A stretch of DNA of 11,653 nt. It comes from Clostridia bacterium. Lineage in GTDB: Bacteria > Bacillota_A > Clostridia > Oscillospirales > Acutalibacteraceae. Position 1 is the first letter of the stretch. The number at the start of each line of letters is the position of its first letter. Of this stretch, positions 1 to 6,008 are shown piece by piece. The stretch lies in the NCBI GenBank assembly GCA_017503305.1, contig JAFVTJ010000034.1, positions 1-11,653 of the forward strand, given 5' to 3'. A program made the translations under genes and the position numbers. The notes beneath the pieces were generated by a model. That model saw only the letters and a program-made list of their open reading frames with translations, was not told where the DNA came from and did not search any database.

Positions 1-2
1 TA

Positions 3-2486
3 TCATAATCCTAATCTCTTTGCGGCATCCTCACGCATTTTGTATTTAAGAATTTTACCTGCGGCATTCATCGGGAAAGCAGACACAAACTCAATATAAC
101 GCGGAACCTTATGGCGAGCCATATGGTCGGCGATATATTTGCGCATTTCCTCCTCGGTCATGCTTTCGCCCTTCTTGAGAATAATGCAAGCCATAATTTC
201 TTCGCCGTAGGTTTTGTCGGGCACACCGATAACCTGAACGTCGCTTACCTTAGGGCAGGTGTAGATAAATTCTTCAATTTCCTTGGGGTAAATATTTTCG
301 CCGCCACGGATAATCATATCCTTAAGTCTGCCTGTAATGCGATAGTTACCGTCATCATCACGGCAAGCCAAGTCACCTGTGTGGAGCCAGCCATCCTTGT
401 CAATCGCTTCGGCGGTGGCTTTAGGCATTTTGTAATAACCCTTCATTATATTATATCCGCGAGCTACAAATTCGCCATTAACACCGTTCGGACAATCCTT
501 ACCGGTTTCGGGGTCTATAATTTTACATTCAACGTTTGCAAAGGCGCTACCAACAGTTTCGGTACGAACGGTAAGTGAATCAAAATAACTACTCATAGTA
601 CAGCCGGGTGAAGCCTCGGTCTGACCGTAAACCGAAACGATTTCCTTCATATTCATAACTTCGGTAGCCTTTTTCATAAGATCGGCAGGACAGTTAGCGC
701 CCGCCATAATACCAACGCGAATATGTGAAAAATCGGTCTTTGCAAAGTCGGGGTGGTTCATCATCGCAATAAACATTGTCGGCACGCCGTTAAACGCGGT
801 AATGCGTTCGTTATGAACACAAGCGAGCGACGATTTTGCCGAAAAATACGGCATTGGACACATTGTAGCGCCGTGAGTCATAGAAGAGGTCATCGAAAGC
901 ACCATGCCAAAGCAGTGGAACATAGGCACTTGAATCATCATTCTATCAGCGGTGGAAAGCTCCATTCTGTCGCCGATGTATTTACCGTTGTTAACAACGT
1001 TATAGTGTGTAAGCATTACACCCTTAGGGAAGCCTGTTGTACCCGAGGTGTACTGCATATTGCAAACGTCATCCTTATCAACCTGAGAAGCCATTCTATA
1101 AACTTCGGAAAGCGAAACCTGACTTGACAAATCAATAACATCGTTCCAAGTAAGGCAGCCCTTTTGCTTAAAGCCTACGGTAATAGCATTGCGAAGGAAG
1201 GGTAAGCGCTTACTGTGCAAGGGTTGGCCTGGCTTTAGGTTTTCAAGCTCTGGGCATAATTCTGCAATAATTTCGCCGTAGTGACAGTCCTTAGCGCCCT
1301 CGGTCATAATAAGGGTGTGTGTGTCCGATTGGCGTAAAAGATATTCAATTTCGTGAATCTTATACGCGGTATTAACCGTTACAAGCACAGCGCCCAACTT
1401 TACGGTAGCCCAGAAAGCGATGTACCATTGGGGAACATTAGTAGCCCAAACAGCAACGTGGGTACCCGCCTTAACGCCCAAGGCTATAAGCGAGCGTGCA
1501 AAGGTATCAACGTCATCACGGAATTCACTATAGGTTCTGGTATAATCGAGTGTAGTATATTTAAAAGCATATTGGTCAGGGAATTCTTCTACCATACGGT
1601 CAAGCACCTGCGAGAAGGTGCAGTCGATAAGGCGATCCTTTTCCCAAACGTAGCGACCTGTGTGTGCACGGTTATAGTAAAGAGAATCGTTCTTAGAAGT
1701 ATCACCCCACTGCTTCATAAAGTTAACAAAGTGTGAGAAAATAATTTCCATATCGTCAAGCTCTTCGCACCAGTCAGGCGTCCATTCGAGCGAGATAAAA
1801 CAGTCAAAGTTAACCGAACGAAGCGCCAAAATCATTTCGCGAGTCGGCATTTCACCTTCACCGATAAGGCAAAGTTCAAAACCGTTGTCGGTTTTTGTTG
1901 CGTCCTTGATATGAACGTGCTTAACGTAAGCGCCCAAGTTTTTAATAGTAAGCTCGGGCTCCTCGTTTGCAATAAAATATGTGGCATACATATCCCAAAG
2001 TGCCGCCAAATTATCGTGTGCAAAGGAATCCAATAACTCGCAAAGCTTTTTTGTGTCTGCAAATATACCCGAAGTTTCAGCCAAAATTACAATGCCGTTC
2101 TTTTGGGCAGTCGGCAAAACTTTAGCAATTAATTCGCGTGCAAAATCATAATTTTCTTCGCCAAATGCCTTTACACGCACATAAGGAATATGCAAATTTG
2201 AAGCAATTTCAATACATTTTTCAATTTCTTCAATACTTTCATTTTCGGCACTTACATCAGCTAAATTGCAAATAGTATCAATACAAGGGATAGAAAGCTT
2301 CTTTTCATAAAGCTTTCTAACAGTTTTAGCTGCGGCATAATCGTGAAAAGCACCGTCCTTTTCGGTGAAAAGGCGGTTATGAATATTATGAAGCTCTATT
2401 CCTTGAAATTTTAAATCGTTCGCAATATCGCAAAAATCATCAAAGGTGCTGTTATGCCAGCCCTTTGTTGAAAAAGACAACTTCAT
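3..2486 (-). CDS. TIM-barrel isomerase/epimerase-like domain fused to an AMP-forming acyl-CoA synthetase
   Basis: This is an 827-residue two-domain protein. Residues 1-260 look like a xylose-isomerase-like TIM barrel (sugar phosphate isomerase/epimerase, AP endonuclease 2 superfamily). The usual metal ligands appear present: E137 in LAETSG, D165 in LWDMY, H192 in HVHIKD and E234 in SLEW. Residues 275-827 form a full-length ANL acyl-CoA synthetase. Visible motifs are the phosphate loop SGTTGFPKG (481-489), YGQTE (620-624), TGDL with D705, GRLKD (719-723), and the catalytic Lys at K811 in GKILK. From family knowledge this half should activate a carboxylate through an acyl-AMP to acyl-CoA; the substrate is not readable. 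The ATG lies 3 nt after the stop of the LeuA-like gene, and its GGAGG site overlaps that gene's last codons, so translation is probably coupled. No signal peptide or membrane segment is seen, so it is probably cytosolic. The joint function of the two halves is unknown. The fusion sits in one uninterrupted frame. Confidence 0.9.
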   Translation of the reverse strand: MKLSFSTKGWHNSTFDDFCDIANDLKFQGIELHNIHNRLFTEKDGAFHDYAAAKTVRKLYEKKLSIPCIDTICNLADVSAENESIEEIEKCIEIASNLHIPYVRVKAFGEENYDFARELIAKVLPTAQKNGIVILAETSGIFADTKKLCELLDSFAHDNLAALWDMYATYFIANEEPELTIKNLGAYVKHVHIKDATKTDNGFELCLIGEGEMPTREMILALRSVNFDCFISLEWTPDWCEELDDMEIIFSHFVNFMKQWGDTSKNDSLYYNRAHTGRYVWEKDRLIDCTFSQVLDRMVEEFPDQYAFKYTTLDYTRTYSEFRDDVDTFARSLIALGVKAGTHVAVWATNVPQWYIAFWATVKLGAVLVTVNTAYKIHEIEYLLRQSDTHTLIMTEGAKDCHYGEIIAELCPELENLKPGQPLHSKRLPFLRNAITVGFKQKGCLTWNDVIDLSSQVSLSEVYRMASQVDKDDVCNMQYTSGTTGFPKGVMLTHYNVVNNGKYIGDRMELSTADRMMIQVPMFHCFGMVLSMTSSMTHGATMCPMPYFSAKSSLACVHNERITAFNGVPTMFIAMMNHPDFAKTDFSHIRVGIMAGANCPADLMKKATEVMNMKEIVSVYGQTEASPGCTMSSYFDSLTVRTETVGSAFANVECKIIDPETGKDCPNGVNGEFVARGYNIMKGYYKMPKATAEAIDKDGWLHTGDLACRDDDGNYRITGRLKDMIIRGGENIYPKEIEEFIYTCPKVSDVQVIGVPDKTYGEEIMACIILKKGESMTEEEMRKYIADHMARHKVPRYIEFVSAFPMNAAGKILKYKMREDAAKRLGL

Positions 2487-2489
2487 TTA

Positions 2490-3860
2490 TTACGCCTCCT
2501 CGTAAACAATTTTATTAACAGCATTAATATACGCCTTAATACTTGCTCCTATAATGTCGGTAGAAATACCGTTACCCGAATAAAGCTTGCCGTTCTTACG
2601 AAGCTTAACAAGTGCGCCACCCATAGCGCCCTTACCTTCGGTAATGGATTGAATTTGGAAATCATCCAATTCGTAATGGCAACCAATAATTTGCTCAACC
2701 GCGTGGAAAGCCGCATCAATAGGACCGTCGCCGGAGCTAATGCCCTGCAAATTTTCGCCGTCCTTTTCAAGGGTGATTTGTGCGGTTGATGTAATAATAT
2801 TACCACTATTTACAACGTAATTTACAAGCTTATAGGTGGGTTCAACCTGTAAAGCAACCGTTGCCACAATGGCATCAAGTTCTTTTGCAGTAATGCGCTT
2901 TTTAGCGGCAGCGCGCAAAAATTCATCATAAACCTTAACGCTGTCCTCTTCGGATAAATCATATCCAAGCTTTAAAACGGCAGTCATAACGGTGTCCTTG
3001 TCGTCGTTTTGGTCAAGCTCTAAGCTATCATCAACAACAACCGTTACGCTATTAACCGATTTTTCAGCCTTGCTGCCGTTGGTAATCCAACTAATTTGGT
3101 TTATTATACGGTTAAGCTCGGTAAATTTAAGGCTTGCTTCAAAACCGCATTCACCACCGCAATTTTTAAGAATATTAGCAAAGGTAATAAGCGGTGTAAC
3201 ACTACCACCAACACTGGTTTTAACGGTGTTTGCACCCTTATTCAAGGCTATTACCGCATCGGCAGCGGCAAGACCGTTTTTATTTTCACACATAACGCCA
3301 AATTCGGCACCGTTTACCATATTTTCTGCCACAAAGCCGCCAAATTTATCGGGTAGCATTTCGGCGGTAGAATCACAAAAAGTCACAAGATTAGCGCCTG
3401 CATTTACAGCCTCAGCCACAACCTCTTTTAAAAATTCGCCTTCGGCACGGGTAGCATCAATAGCACAAAATTCAACGTCGGCACATTTTTCCTTAGCATA
3501 GGCCACAGTTTCTTTAATGGTTTCAAGCATTTTGGGGCCTTTTTTGTGGTAGGTATATTCCATTCCCACAGGTGATACGGGAAGCTCTACCCTAATGCGC
3601 GGATTAGCGGCAGTATTAAGGGCCAAAATCGCCTTATCAACGTCCGATATATTATTAACTTCAATAGAAATAACCGCATTCTTCACAAAGGACGCAATTG
3701 TTCTTATAAGTAAAGTATCCGCCTTATCATTTTCAATTTTAGGTAGTTCAATAGCATTAACGTTTAGATTTTCAAGCTGTCTTGCAATTTCAATTTTTTC
3801 CTTAAAACCGAATACTGCGCCACCGGCACACAATGTTCTGTCTGCTATTTTGATTTTCAT
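2490..3860 (-). CDS. LeuA-like protein (HMGL-like barrel plus LeuA regulatory domain) with a degenerate metal site
   Basis: This 456-residue protein has the order of 2-isopropylmalate synthase: an HMGL-like TIM barrel (about 1-235), a linker region, and a C-terminal LeuA allosteric/dimerisation domain (about 335-456; SSGDGPIDAAFHA near 375-387, STDIIGASIKAY near 433-444). The barrel keeps recognisable landmarks such as FCDST (161-165) and DATRAEGEFL (135-144). The catalytic signatures are altered. The family's DTTLRDGEQ is DRTLCAGGA here (7-15), which loses the Arg and the metal-binding Asp. HCHND is MCENK (190-194), which loses both His ligands. The GERAGN segment is reduced to VGGSVTP (217-223), which loses the Asn ligand. 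Ordinary LeuA chemistry is therefore unlikely; it may be a pseudoenzyme, a ligand sensor or an enzyme with other chemistry. It is first in the operon, directly behind a T-box leader, with AGAGG 7-8 nt before the ATG. It should not be labelled leuA without testing. Confidence 0.85.
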   Translation of the reverse strand: MKIKIADRTLCAGGAVFGFKEKIEIARQLENLNVNAIELPKIENDKADTLLIRTIASFVKNAVISIEVNNISDVDKAILALNTAANPRIRVELPVSPVGMEYTYHKKGPKMLETIKETVAYAKEKCADVEFCAIDATRAEGEFLKEVVAEAVNAGANLVTFCDSTAEMLPDKFGGFVAENMVNGAEFGVMCENKNGLAAADAVIALNKGANTVKTSVGGSVTPLITFANILKNCGGECGFEASLKFTELNRIINQISWITNGSKAEKSVNSVTVVVDDSLELDQNDDKDTVMTAVLKLGYDLSEEDSVKVYDEFLRAAAKKRITAKELDAIVATVALQVEPTYKLVNYVVNSGNIITSTAQITLEKDGENLQGISSGDGPIDAAFHAVEQIIGCHYELDDFQIQSITEGKGAMGGALVKLRKNGKLYSGNGISTDIIGASIKAYINAVNKIVYEEA

Positions 3861-3882
3861 AAATATACCTCTTTCTTACATT

Positions 3883-3919
3883 AAAAAATCCCTGAGAATG
3901 CCAACACACACTCTCAGGG
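3883..3919 (-). terminator. Intrinsic terminator of the T-box leader
   Basis: On the minus strand CCCTGAGAGTG pairs with CATTCTCAGGG across an 8-nt loop (11 pairs including one G-U), followed by A and six T. The first arm contains the CCCTG that would otherwise pair with CAGGG next to the T-box motif, so the terminator and antiterminator exclude each other. Confidence 0.93.
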
Positions 3920-4157
3920 ACGAATAATTATATTCGCGGTACCACCCTGCTTACCGTAAAATAACGGTCACTCAATAAGGCTCCAACAAGCCTTTTGCCA
4001 TGGTAACGGGGCAGTCCGTAGCAGCTTACTGTGGTTTCAGCCGCTCTGCTCAGGAATGAGACTTGACGTAACTCCAACTGTACTGTACTTGCACCAACCG
4101 ACAGCTCTCTAAACAATGAAATTATGCAATAATTCCTTCAATGCATTTAACACATTT
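3883..4157 (-). promoter_or_regulatory. T-box riboswitch leader, probable leucine specifier (CUC)
   Basis: Read on the minus strand, the leader starts a few bases after the -10 box. It carries the stem I AGAGAG element (complement at 4105-4110) followed by the GGUUGGUG-type loop, and the 14-nt T-box AGGGTGGTACCGCG (3935-3948). An antiterminator pairing CAGGG with CCCTG competes with the terminator. The best specifier is CUC (4058-4060), followed by A and then UUCCUGAGC, the position where T-boxes of this layout usually hold the codon. CUC specifies leucine, which agrees with a LeuA-like gene downstream. Expected action: uncharged tRNA-Leu stabilises the antiterminator and allows transcription of the LeuA-like and fusion genes. 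The T-box itself is near certain; the specifier is assigned by pattern only. Confidence 0.93.
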
Positions 4158-4163
4158 TTAAAG

Positions 4164-4192
4164 ATTATACCACCTGAAAACCGCATTGTCAA
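4164..4192 (-). promoter_or_regulatory. Sigma-A-type promoter of the T-box operon
   Basis: Perfect TTGACA (4187-4192) and TATAAT (4164-4169) with a 17-bp spacer on the minus strand. The -35 box begins just after the stop codon of the AbrB-type gene, so the operon has its own promoter. No terminator is seen between the AbrB-type gene and this promoter, so read-through into the leader is possible. Confidence 0.9.
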
Positions 4193-4195
4193 GCA

Positions 4196-4453
4196 TTATT
4201 TGATGTGTTCTTTAGCCTCGTTAAGTCTTTCAATACAGTCCTTGCAAACGGTGTATTCGCCATAGGCCACACTGGGACCCAGCTTGTTACAAAATATGCA
4301 AGTGGGTTGAAATTTTTTCATAACAATTTTATCGCCTTCTAAAAAAATTTCAAAGCTGTCAACGTCGTTTTCAACCTTTAAATGATTGCGAAGCTCTTTT
4401 GGTATTACAACCCTGCCCATTTTATCAACAGGACGAACAATTCCGTTTTGCAT
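4196..4453 (-). CDS. AbrB/SpoVT-type transcription regulator with a zinc-ribbon-like tail
   Basis: This is an 85-residue protein. Residues 3-47 form an AbrB-type swapped-hairpin DNA-binding domain: the sequence GIVRPVDKMGRVVIPKELR closely follows AbrB and SpoVT N-termini. The tail does not look like that of Bacillus AbrB. It has two CxxC pairs (C52/C55 and C70/C73) that could bind zinc, followed by a short charged helix. It is probably a dimeric or tetrameric transition-state-type regulator; its targets are unknown. An AAGGAG site lies 7 nt before the ATG. It has its own consensus promoter, whose -35 lies within a palindrome (see the operator entry), which suggests autoregulation. Confidence 0.88.
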   Translation of the reverse strand: MQNGIVRPVDKMGRVVIPKELRNHLKVENDVDSFEIFLEGDKIVMKKFQPTCIFCNKLGPSVAYGEYTVCKDCIERLNEAKEHIK

Positions 4454-4483
4454 AATGCTTCTCCTTGTTAAGAATTTTACTAT

Positions 4484-4512
4484 ATTATATATCGTTTGAC
4501 AAAATTTGTCAA
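4484..4512 (-). promoter_or_regulatory. Sigma-A-type promoter of the AbrB-type gene
   Basis: TTGACA (4507-4512) and TATAAT (4484-4489), exactly 17 bp apart on the minus strand, followed by the AAGGAG ribosome binding site of the AbrB-type gene. It starts just downstream of the ung stop codon. Confidence 0.9.
4496..4512. promoter_or_regulatory. Palindrome over the -35 box, candidate operator
   Basis: A 17-bp perfect odd palindrome, with 8-bp arms TTGACAAA/TTTGTCAA around one central base, covers the -35 box of the AbrB-type promoter and part of the spacer. A protein bound there would block RNA polymerase. That the AbrB-type protein binds it is an inference from position only. Confidence 0.5.
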
Positions 4513-4517
4513 TACTT

Positions 4518-5174
4518 TTACCACGAAATTGGTTCTAAGCCGTTTTGCAGCAAAAACTCATTAGTTTTTGAAAAATGCCTGCAACCCAAAAAACCGCGAT
4601 GCGCCGACAAGGGACTTGGATGAACAGTAACGAGCTTTTTGTGAATGGGATTAGTTACCGCTTGTCCAATTTTTTCGGCGTGCGCACCCCAAAGCAAAAA
4701 TACCACGGGGGTTTGCTTTTTATTTATTTCTTCAATAACACGCTGTGTGAAAATCTCCCAACCCTTGCCCTTGTGACTATTAGGCTTTCCGTCACGCACG
4801 CTAAGAACGGTATTAAGCATTAAAACACCTTGTTTTGCCCAGTTGTCAAGCTGACCGTTTTGAGTAAATTCTCTTCCCACGTCGCTTTCAAGTTCCTTAT
4901 AAATATTCCTAAGTGACGGCGGAAGTTTAACCCCTGTCTGCACCGAAAAACAAAGCCCGTGAGCCTGATTTTCGCCGTGATATGGGTCTTGTCCAATAAT
5001 TACAACCTTAGTATTCTCAAAAGAAGTGAGCTCCAACGCTTTAAAAAGATTTTCTCTATCGGGGTGGATAATTTGTGTAGTATATTCATTATCCAAAAAG
5101 GCACAAAGCCCTTTAAAATAGGGCTTGTGCCATTCATCGTTTAAAATTTTGTCCCAATCGTTACCGATAATCAT
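4518..5174 (-). CDS. ung: Uracil-DNA glycosylase, family 1
   Basis: A 218-residue protein of normal length for family 1 UDG. It removes uracil from DNA, the first step of base excision repair after cytosine deamination or dUMP incorporation. The water-activating motif GQDPYH is at 61-66 (catalytic D63), LLWG at 160-163 and the DNA-inserting HPSPLS loop at 185-190 (H185), followed by FLGCRHFS. The ATG overlaps the stop codon of the upstream XRE gene as ATGA, so translation is probably coupled. No separate ung promoter is seen. Confidence 0.97.
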   Translation of the reverse strand: MIIGNDWDKILNDEWHKPYFKGLCAFLDNEYTTQIIHPDRENLFKALELTSFENTKVVIIGQDPYHGENQAHGLCFSVQTGVKLPPSLRNIYKELESDVGREFTQNGQLDNWAKQGVLMLNTVLSVRDGKPNSHKGKGWEIFTQRVIEEINKKQTPVVFLLWGAHAEKIGQAVTNPIHKKLVTVHPSPLSAHRGFLGCRHFSKTNEFLLQNGLEPISW

Positions 5175-5746
5175 TTTTTCACCATTTTAGACCATATAAT
5201 AATGCCAATTTGCAAGGGTATACCTATTAGTAAAATTTTCCAAACGTTGAAAATCATCAGTTGCACGGCAAGGCATAAAAGTAAGCTCCAAACAAGTATT
5301 GTTAAAATCCAAAACAATATTTTGCCCTTATTCCAAATGCAATCAAAAACCATTCCCACAATTGCCGAAACGGGCACCGCCCAAGCAAAGCACATCCACA
5401 CACTCATGTTAGCGAAGATATCAAACGCAACAAACAAAATGAGCGCCACAAGCCAAACTGCCAAAAGGCTTAAAAGTGTTATATGTAAATATCTTTTTTT
5501 AAGGTCAGCCTTGTCCACCTCGCGCACCTTAACCTTTTCCATGCCTACAATACTGTCTAGGCTTACCTTGTAAAGACGGCTTAATTTGTAAAACACTTCA
5601 ATAGGCGGTAACGATTCGCCCTTTTCCCATTTAGAAACCGCCTTATCGGAATAGTTTAGTCGCTCTCCAAGTTGCGCTTGGGTAAACTTATTCTTTTTAC
5701 GCAAAATTTGTAAATTTTTTCCTATAATAGAATTTAAATTTTCCAT
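5171..5746 (-). CDS. XRE-family regulator with a four-helix membrane domain
   Basis: A 191-residue protein. Residues 8-65 are an HTH_3/XRE DNA-binding domain (QAQLGERLNYSDKAVSKWEKG is the helix-turn-helix core), followed by a charged linker. From about 87 to 188 there are four hydrophobic segments (about 87-109, 113-136, 141-162, 166-187), so it is probably a membrane-anchored repressor or activator. Such XRE-plus-transmembrane proteins are common in Firmicutes and usually uncharacterised. It is followed by ung with an ATGA overlap. The start is preceded by AGGTAGGG close to the ATG. The spacer upstream holds repeats that could be its operator. Confidence 0.87.
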   Translation of the reverse strand: MENLNSIIGKNLQILRKKNKFTQAQLGERLNYSDKAVSKWEKGESLPPIEVFYKLSRLYKVSLDSIVGMEKVKVREVDKADLKKRYLHITLLSLLAVWLVALILFVAFDIFANMSVWMCFAWAVPVSAIVGMVFDCIWNKGKILFWILTILVWSLLLCLAVQLMIFNVWKILLIGIPLQIGIIIWSKMVKK

Positions 5747-5765
5747 AATCCCTACCTATTTTTAA

Positions 5766-5798
5766 TAAACTGCTTTAAACTGCCCATATTATTATGGG
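5766..5798. repeat. Tandem TAAACTGC repeat and adjoining inverted repeat in a divergent spacer
   Basis: TAAACTGC occurs at 5766-5773 and again at 5776-5783, exactly 10 bp apart, about one helical turn. It runs into the inverted repeat CCCATA-TTAT-TATGGG (5783-5798). The spacer separates the minus-strand XRE gene from the plus-strand small Cys-rich gene. The inverted repeat touches the GGGAG ribosome binding site of the small gene. It could be an XRE operator or a translational hairpin. I saw no convincing promoter on either strand. Confidence 0.55.
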
Positions 5799-5807
5799 AG
5801 TGATTTT

Positions 5808-6008
5808 TTGGGTTTAATACAATGCGCCGAAAACTGCAAATATCAGCTTGACGGCTACTGTAATCTTGAAATTTGCGGTAACGTTAATTCACCGCAGCAC
5901 GTTTGTCCTTATTATCTGCCGCGCTTAACGAATATAAGCGAGAGCCTGAGTGAGAGTGGAAACTCCAATAAGCTCAATCGAAGCGGGACAGTTAGTGATT
6001 TGCTTTAA
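5808..6008 (+). CDS. Small Cys-rich protein of unknown function
   Basis: A 66-codon ORF starting at TTG. The start is supported by GGGAGTGA (5796-5803) at normal spacing. Residues 1-37 carry five cysteines (C6, C10, C18, C23, C33) in the pattern CAENCKYQLDGYC...CPYY. This resembles small clostridial Cys-rich proteins of the DUF1540-like kind, which may bind a metal; no function is claimed. The last 28 residues are polar and low in complexity, and the final 84 bp are antisense to the 3' end of radA, so the conserved part is probably only the first 40 residues. It is the only clear plus-strand gene in the window. Confidence 0.7.
   Translation: MGLIQCAENCKYQLDGYCNLEICGNVNSPQHVCPYYLPRLTNISESLSESGNSNKLNRSGTVSDLL

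Noticed and set aside
111..1736. Three plus-strand open frames of 124-155 codons
   Set aside because: They are antisense to the fusion gene, have no recognisable domains, and the opposite strand carries clear acyl-CoA synthetase motifs.
2992..3501. Plus-strand 169-codon open frame
   Set aside because: It is antisense to the LeuA-like gene; its Ser/Ala/Leu-rich composition is what the reverse of that gene would give.
2490..3860. Naming the LeuA-like gene leuA
   Set aside because: All expected metal-ligand positions appear changed, so the name would imply an activity the sequence does not support.
3928..4116. Minus-strand 62-codon open frame
   Set aside because: It lies entirely within the T-box leader and covers the conserved T-box motif; a structured RNA explains this stretch.
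5922..5940. Inverted repeat CGCTTA/TAAGCG at the radA stop codon, considered as a terminator
   Set aside because: Only six pairs and no run of T follows on either strand.
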